This document shows positions 1-4,209 of a stretch of DNA of 6,953 nucleotides, piece after piece. A model generated the notes under the pieces. That model ran no database searches. It saw nothing but the letters and a program-made list of their open reading frames with translations, and was not told where the DNA came from. The stretch spans positions 1 to 6,953 of the forward strand of contig CAJUIO010000077.1 in the NCBI GenBank assembly GCA_910586025.1. Reading direction: 5' to 3'. Within the stretch, counting starts at the first letter, position 1. Each line of letters starts with the position of its first letter. Source of the stretch: an uncultured Lachnospiraceae bacterium. Lineage in GTDB: Bacteria; Bacillota; Clostridia; Lachnospirales; Lachnospiraceae. The position numbers and the translations under genes were made by a program.

Positions 1-478
1 AAGCCAGCCGTACAAACATACCGCTGGAATAAGTCTTTACCGGCTGATAGACATAATCCCCGATATCCGCAAAGCTCAGGATATCATCCATCTTCGCATC
101 AATCTCCTTTGAGGAAAAGCCCATCATGGTGCCGTTCAGGTAAATATTTTCAATCCCGTTGTACTCCATGTTAAAGCCGGCGCCAAGCTCCAACAGTGCG
201 GAGATCCTTCCATTAACCCGCACGCTGCCCCTGGTGGGATTCACAACTCCGGTAATAATCTTTAAGATAGTGGATTTGCCGGAACCGTTCGTGCCGATAA
301 TTCCCACGGTCTCTCCCTGATAAATCGTCAGGTCCACTCCCTTTAACGCATAGTGTTCCTTATACTTTTTCTTCCGGCTTAGCCCCAGCGCCTCCTTCAA
401 CCTGTCGGAAGGCTTATCATAGAGCTTATAGGCCTTTTCCAGTCTGCTGACCTGTATGGCTACTGTCCTGTCTTCCAT
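1..478 (-). CDS. Polysaccharide/teichoic acid ABC exporter ATPase (Wzt/TagH type), 3' part missing
   Basis: This is the ATP-hydrolysing subunit of an ABC-2 exporter that moves a lipid-linked surface polysaccharide across the membrane. The first 159 codons are present and the gene runs off the left edge of the window. Visible motifs are Walker A GTNGSGKST (residues 62-70), the LLELGAGF segment typical of the Wzt/TagH subfamily (about 95-102) in the Q-loop region, and the ABC signature YSSGM (150-154) followed by FVRLA. Walker B, the D-loop and the switch His would lie beyond the window, as would any C-terminal glycan-binding domain of the Wzt kind. The ATG at 478 is preceded by GGAG (486-489) with a 7-base spacer. 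It lies 55 bases after the permease gene and is its evident partner, probably in the same transcript. Whether it exports O-antigen-like glycan, teichoic acid or a rhamnan cannot be told from the part seen. Confidence 0.93.
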   Translation of the reverse strand, partial: MEDRTVAIQVSRLEKAYKLYDKPSDRLKEALGLSRKKKYKEHYALKGVDLTIYQGETVGIIGTNGSGKSTILKIITGVVNPTRGSVRVNGRISALLELGAGFNMEYNGIENIYLNGTMMGFSSKEIDAKMDDILSFADIGDYVYQPVKTYSSGMFVRLA

Positions 479-533
479 CTGAAATCTCCGTTATACCTCT
501 GTATGTCTGTTTATCCCCCTGCCTCCTGCCGTT

Positions 534-1565
534 CTACAGAACATCTGCAAAGTGCACCTTAAGTCTCTTAAAAATCAGCGAGCCGACGCAGAACAGCGTC
601 ACTGTAAAGATCCAGAAATAGGTAGAGGAGTAAAAGTGCTCAAAAAACCATTCATCTCCATATATCGCATTCCGATAACCGTTCACAATATACACCAGCG
701 GATTCAGCTTGACAAGCGTGACCATGCGGTCGTTGCCGATCATTCCGATATTCCACAGAATCGGGGTCGCCCACATTCCGACCTGAAGCCCGATATTGAT
801 GATCTGCGCAAGATCCCGGAAAAAGACGACCACCGCACAGGTACAATAGCTCATTGCCAGAACCAGCATAAACAGACAGAAGCTGTAGTAAACAACCTGA
901 AGGGTATACCAAGTGGGATAACAGCCGTAGACAATTGAAACCACAATCAGCACTCCCACGAAAAATATATGGATAAATGTGGCGGCGATCAGCTTGATGA
1001 TGGGCAGAATACTGATGTTAAAGACCACCTTTTTGACAAGATAGCTGTACTCCAAAAGAGCGTTGGTCCCGTTGGTGATGGCCTCCGAAAAATAAAACCA
1101 GGGCACCAGCCCCGTGGTGAGAAACAGCACATAGGGGACTTCCACCCCGCTGGATACCATCTCGCTCCTGGTGTTAAAGACCACGTCAAAGACGATCCAG
1201 TACATGACCACCGTGACCACGGGCTGTACCAGGGCCCAGAGGAATCCCAGATAGGAGCCCGCATAGCGCTTTTTAAAATCATTCTTTGCCAGCTTCCAGA
1301 TCAGCTCCCTGCTCTGAATCAGCTCCCTGGGAATTATGAACATCCTGTCATAATACACGCCGAAAATGATGCAGGCAAGGGCAAGAAGCGCACAGGCGCA
1401 GAATTTCTTAAGCTCCTCCGTGTGCTGGTCCGGCGCAAGAGGATTGTTATGGAGAACTATCACTACCGCCATCAAAAAGCAGACAGCATAAAAAATACCA
1501 ATTCCAACCGGCTTTGGTATTTTTCTAAGCCATGATAATCTGTCCCTGTCCTTACCGCTCTCCAT
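534..1565 (-). CDS. ABC-2 type polysaccharide export permease (TagG/Wzm family) with N-terminal extension
   Basis: This 343-residue integral membrane protein is the channel subunit paired with the downstream ATPase. The ABC-2 core begins near residue 88 with LIWKLAKNDFKKRYAGSYLG, the amphipathic interface segment and entry to the first core helix usual in Wzm/TagG/RfbD permeases. Several hydrophobic helices follow to the C-terminus, with the family-typical LNPLVYIVNGYRNAIYG near the end. Typical family members are about 260-270 residues; the excess here is an N-terminal stretch with a basic start, a hydrophobic segment at about 20-38, a short polar loop, and a second hydrophobic segment at about 57-72. 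The ATG at 1565 directly abuts the rmlC stop codon, which suggests translational coupling. The only SD-like run, GAGGGAG (1578-1584), is 12 bases away, so an alternative start is possible, though no better one is apparent. The substrate is inferred from context to be a rhamnose-containing polymer. Confidence 0.92.
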   Translation of the reverse strand: MESGKDRDRLSWLRKIPKPVGIGIFYAVCFLMAVVIVLHNNPLAPDQHTEELKKFCACALLALACIIFGVYYDRMFIIPRELIQSRELIWKLAKNDFKKRYAGSYLGFLWALVQPVVTVVMYWIVFDVVFNTRSEMVSSGVEVPYVLFLTTGLVPWFYFSEAITNGTNALLEYSYLVKKVVFNISILPIIKLIAATFIHIFFVGVLIVVSIVYGCYPTWYTLQVVYYSFCLFMLVLAMSYCTCAVVVFFRDLAQIINIGLQVGMWATPILWNIGMIGNDRMVTLVKLNPLVYIVNGYRNAIYGDEWFFEHFYSSTYFWIFTVTLFCVGSLIFKRLKVHFADVL

Positions 1566-2123
1566 TTACTTTTTAAGCTCCCTCAGGCCGCCCCATTTCC
1601 TGTCCCTGTCCTTGTCAGATAAGATAAGCTCGATCCCGGGCTCTATGGGCCATTCCACGCCGATATCCGGATCGTCATACCGGATTCCTCCCTCGTCGCC
1701 GGGATGATAGAAATCCGTGCATTTGTATGCAAACTCCGCATAGTCCGACAATACCAGAAAACCGTGGGCAAAGTTTTTGGGAACAAAGAACTGCTTCTTG
1801 TTCTCGGCAGACAGAACCACTCCATGCCATTTTCCAAAGGTGGGAGAGTCGGGACGCAGATCCACCGCCACGTCAAAGACCTCCCCGTTTATCACCCTCA
1901 CCAGCTTGTCCTGAGGGTGATTGATCTGGAAATGAAGCCCCCGCAGCACATTCTTTACGGAAGCGGACTGATTATCCTGCACAAAGATCTGGTCGATTCC
2001 CGCCTCCTTGAAATCATTATAGTTGTAGGTCTCCACAAAATAGCCTCTCACATCGCCAAAAACCTGGGGCGTGATCACCTTAAGCCCTTCAATTTCACAG
2101 GTTTCCACCGTTATCTTTCCCAT
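1566..2123 (-). CDS. rmlC: dTDP-4-dehydrorhamnose 3,5-epimerase
   Basis: RmlC epimerises carbons 3 and 5 of dTDP-4-keto-6-deoxyglucose to give dTDP-4-keto-L-rhamnose, the third step of dTDP-L-rhamnose synthesis in the cytoplasm. The 185-residue length is normal for this cupin-fold family. Visible hallmarks are the early GDVRGYFVETY segment (23-33), LRGLHFQ with catalytic His64, VPKNFAHGFLVL (114-125) with conserved His120, YKCTDFYHP (133-141) with the active-site Tyr region, and LSDKD (168-172) with Asp170, the expected partner of His64. All key residues appear intact. The gene starts 28 bases after rmlA and its TAA stop touches the permease ATG. The start has a rather distant SD, AAGGA at 2136-2140, with a 12-base spacer. 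The symbol rfbC is a synonym. Confidence 0.96.
   Translation of the reverse strand: MGKITVETCEIEGLKVITPQVFGDVRGYFVETYNYNDFKEAGIDQIFVQDNQSASVKNVLRGLHFQINHPQDKLVRVINGEVFDVAVDLRPDSPTFGKWHGVVLSAENKKQFFVPKNFAHGFLVLSDYAEFAYKCTDFYHPGDEGGIRYDDPDIGVEWPIEPGIELILSDKDRDRKWGGLRELKK
1578..1584 (-). promoter_or_regulatory. Distant SD-like site for the permease gene inside rmlC
   Basis: GAGGGAG lies within the last codons of rmlC, 12 bases before the permease ATG at 1565. The spacer is longer than usual, and the ATG directly follows the rmlC TAA. Ribosomes finishing rmlC could restart here, coupling the two proteins. Confidence 0.5.
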
Positions 2124-2151
2124 AATACCGTCAATTCCTTTCTCCTGTATT

Positions 2152-3021
2152 CTACAGTCCCTCTGCGACTTCCTTCATATACTTGCCGTAATTCGTCTTC
2201 ATCAAAGGCTCCGCCAGCTTAAGGAGCTGCTCCTTGTCAATAAAGCCTCTCTTATAGGCAATCTCCTCAATGCAGGAAATATATAGCCCCTGTCTCTTCT
2301 GGAACGCCGCCACAAAATCCGCCGCATCGAGAAGCGAATCGTGATTTCCCGTATCCAGCCACGCAAAGCCTCTTCCCAGAGTCTCTACCCTCAGGGTTCC
2401 CCTTCTCAAATATTCGTTGTTAATGCTGGTGATCTCGATCTCGCCCCTGGCGGAGGGCTTCACATTCCTTGCGATCTCCACCACGTCATTATCGTAAAAA
2501 TAAAGTCCGGGCACCGCATAGTTGCTCTTGGGGTTCTCCGGCTTTTCCTCTATGGAGAGCGCCCTGCCCGTCTCGTCAAATTCCACCACGCCGTACTCTC
2601 TGGGATCCCTGACATAATATCCGAAGATAGTGGCTCCGCTCTTTCTTGATGCCACCTCGCGCAGCACTCTGGAAAAGCTCTGTCCGTAAAAAATATTATC
2701 GCCCAGCACTAATGCAACGCTGTCACCGCCGATAAAACCCGCCCCGATAATGAAGGCGTCCGCAAGTCCCCGGGGCTCCTGCTGCACCGCATAGGAAAAG
2801 CTCATGCCAAGCTGGCTGCCGTCCCCGAGCAGCTCTTCAAACGTAGTGATATCCCTGGGCGTTGATATGACCAGCACCTCCCTGATCCCCGCCAGCATCA
2901 GGATAGACAGCGGATAATAGATCATGGGCTTGTCATAGACCGGCATAATCTGCTTGCTGATGGCCTTTGTGAGAGGATAAAGCCTGGTGCCCGATCCCCC
3001 CGCAAGAATAATTCCTTTCAT
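2152..3021 (-). CDS. rmlA: Glucose-1-phosphate thymidylyltransferase
   Basis: RmlA joins dTTP and glucose-1-phosphate to make dTDP-glucose and pyrophosphate, the committed first step of the dTDP-rhamnose pathway. The 289-residue length is standard. The N-terminus carries the nucleotidyltransferase signature GGSGTR (8-13), followed by KQ (23-24), and PVYDKPMIYYPL (27-38). Further hallmarks are LVLGDNIFYG (104-113) with metal-binding Asp108, EEKP (158-161), the GEIEITSIN segment (193-201), and WLDTG (221-225) with Asp223. The active site looks complete. The ATG at 3021 is supported by a consensus GGAGG (3028-3032) six bases upstream. It lies 36 bases after rmlB and 28 before rmlC, consistent with one operon. 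In family members dTDP-rhamnose acts as an allosteric inhibitor; the sequence shows nothing against that here. A synonym is rfbA. Confidence 0.97.
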   Translation of the reverse strand: MKGIILAGGSGTRLYPLTKAISKQIMPVYDKPMIYYPLSILMLAGIREVLVISTPRDITTFEELLGDGSQLGMSFSYAVQQEPRGLADAFIIGAGFIGGDSVALVLGDNIFYGQSFSRVLREVASRKSGATIFGYYVRDPREYGVVEFDETGRALSIEEKPENPKSNYAVPGLYFYDNDVVEIARNVKPSARGEIEITSINNEYLRRGTLRVETLGRGFAWLDTGNHDSLLDAADFVAAFQKRQGLYISCIEEIAYKRGFIDKEQLLKLAEPLMKTNYGKYMKEVAEGL

Positions 3022-3057
3022 GGTAATCCTCCATACTCTCGCAGTATCTGTGTAAAT

Positions 3058-4140
3058 TTATGCGTTTTTGTACATAGATTCGTAATATTTCTGATAATCG
3101 CCGCTGGTTGCGTTCTTCATCCATTCCTCATTTTCAAAATACCACTGAATGGTCTTGCGGATCCCTTCCCTGAACATGGTCTCCGGCTCCCAGCCGATCT
3201 CCGCCTTGATCTTGTCCGGCGCAATGGCGTATCTTCTGTCATGACCCTTCCTGTCCTCCACATAAGTGATCAGCTCATCGCTGACAAGGGCTTTTCTTGC
3301 GTCCGTATCGGGAAGCATTTCCCGCAGAGTATCCAGAATAATGTGAAGGATCTCAATATTCTGCTTTTCATTATGTCCGCCCACATTGTAGGTCTCGAAC
3401 AGCCGTCCCTTTTCCTGAACCATATCAATGGCCTTGGCATGATCCTCCACATAGAGCCAGTCCCGCACGTTCTTTCCGTCCCCGTAAACGGGAAGCTTCT
3501 TTCCCTGCAGCGCATTGTTGATCATCAGAGGAATAAACTTTTCCGGAAACTGATAAGGTCCGTAATTGTTGGAGCAGTTGGTGATGTTTGCCGGGAATCT
3601 GTAGGTATCCATATAGGCCTTCACCAGCATGTCCGAGCTGGCCTTGCTGGCCGAGTAAGGGCTGTGTGGCGCATAGGGCGTGGTCTCATAGAAATAGCCG
3701 CCGTCCTCCTCGAGGGAGCCGTATACCTCGTCCGTGGACACATGAAGAAATCTCTTGTCCTCCTTATAGCTTCCGTCCGGATTCTCCCAGGCAGCTCTCG
3801 CACAGTTGAGCATGACAGCCGTTCCCAGAACATTGGTCTGCACGAACACCTCGGGATTTTTGATGCTTCGGTCCACATGGCTCTCCGCCGCAAAATGAAC
3901 CACCCTGTCAATATCATTCTCCGCAAAAATCCCGGAAATGGCATCCTTATCACAGATATCCGCTCTGACAAAGGTGTAGTTCTCTCTCTTCTCCACTTCC
4001 TTCAGATTCTCCAGATTCCCCGCATAGGTCAGCGCGTCCACGTTGATAATGCGGATCTCGTTATCATACTTCTTAAACATGTAATGAATATAGTTGGAAC
4101 CGATAAACCCGGCCCCGCCGGTCACTAAATACGTCCTCAT
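3058..4140 (-). CDS. rmlB: dTDP-glucose 4,6-dehydratase
   Basis: RmlB oxidises, dehydrates and reduces dTDP-glucose to dTDP-4-keto-6-deoxyglucose with tightly bound NAD, the second pathway step. It is a 360-residue extended short-chain dehydrogenase. It shows the Rossmann motif TGGAGFIGSN (7-16), FAAESHVDRS (83-92), the catalytic triplet Thr136-Asp137-Glu138 in STDEVYG (135-141), and the YxxxK pair Tyr162/Lys166 in YSASK. NCSNNYGPYQFPEK, VYGDGKNVRDWLYVEDH and KGHDRRYA are also family-typical. The Asp-Glu pair distinguishes a dehydratase from an epimerase. The ATG at 4140 has GGAG (4149-4152) with an 8-base spacer. It is the first rml gene, 69 bases after the muramidase, and may have its own promoter in that gap. 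The gene order here is B-A-C with no RmlD in the window. Confidence 0.97.
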   Translation of the reverse strand: MRTYLVTGGAGFIGSNYIHYMFKKYDNEIRIINVDALTYAGNLENLKEVEKRENYTFVRADICDKDAISGIFAENDIDRVVHFAAESHVDRSIKNPEVFVQTNVLGTAVMLNCARAAWENPDGSYKEDKRFLHVSTDEVYGSLEEDGGYFYETTPYAPHSPYSASKASSDMLVKAYMDTYRFPANITNCSNNYGPYQFPEKFIPLMINNALQGKKLPVYGDGKNVRDWLYVEDHAKAIDMVQEKGRLFETYNVGGHNEKQNIEILHIILDTLREMLPDTDARKALVSDELITYVEDRKGHDRRYAIAPDKIKAEIGWEPETMFREGIRKTIQWYFENEEWMKNATSGDYQKYYESMYKNA

Positions 4141-4178
4141 CTCTTTTTCTCCAATTTCTGTTAATTTTCTTATTTCAA

Positions 4179-4207
4179 ACTATATCGCCTTTTTGCAAAA
4201 AAGGCAA
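4179..4207 (-). promoter_or_regulatory. Candidate internal promoter for the rml genes
   Basis: TTGCCT (4202-4207, 4 of 6 matches) and TATAGT (4179-4184, 5 of 6 matches) are separated by 17 bases on the minus strand. The predicted start, near 4172, would give rmlB a leader of about 32 bases containing its GGAG site. The boxes overlap the hairpin described for this gap, so one of the two readings may be chance. Confidence 0.35.
4187..4205 (-). terminator. Hairpin just after the muramidase stop codon, weak terminator or attenuator
   Basis: GCCTTTTT (4187-4194) and AAAAAGGC (4198-4205) form a perfect eight-base-pair stem with a three-base loop, four bases past the TAA stop. On the transcribed strand the sequence after the stem is GATATAGTTTG, with no real T-tract, so full termination is doubtful. 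It may stabilise the 3' end or let partial read-through reach the rml genes. Confidence 0.4.
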
Positions 4208-4209
4208 CC

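Noticed and set aside
3241..4128. Plus-strand 295-residue frame opposite rmlB
   Set aside because: rmlB on the minus strand has all catalytic motifs over its full length; the antisense frame has no recognisable domain and reflects codon bias.
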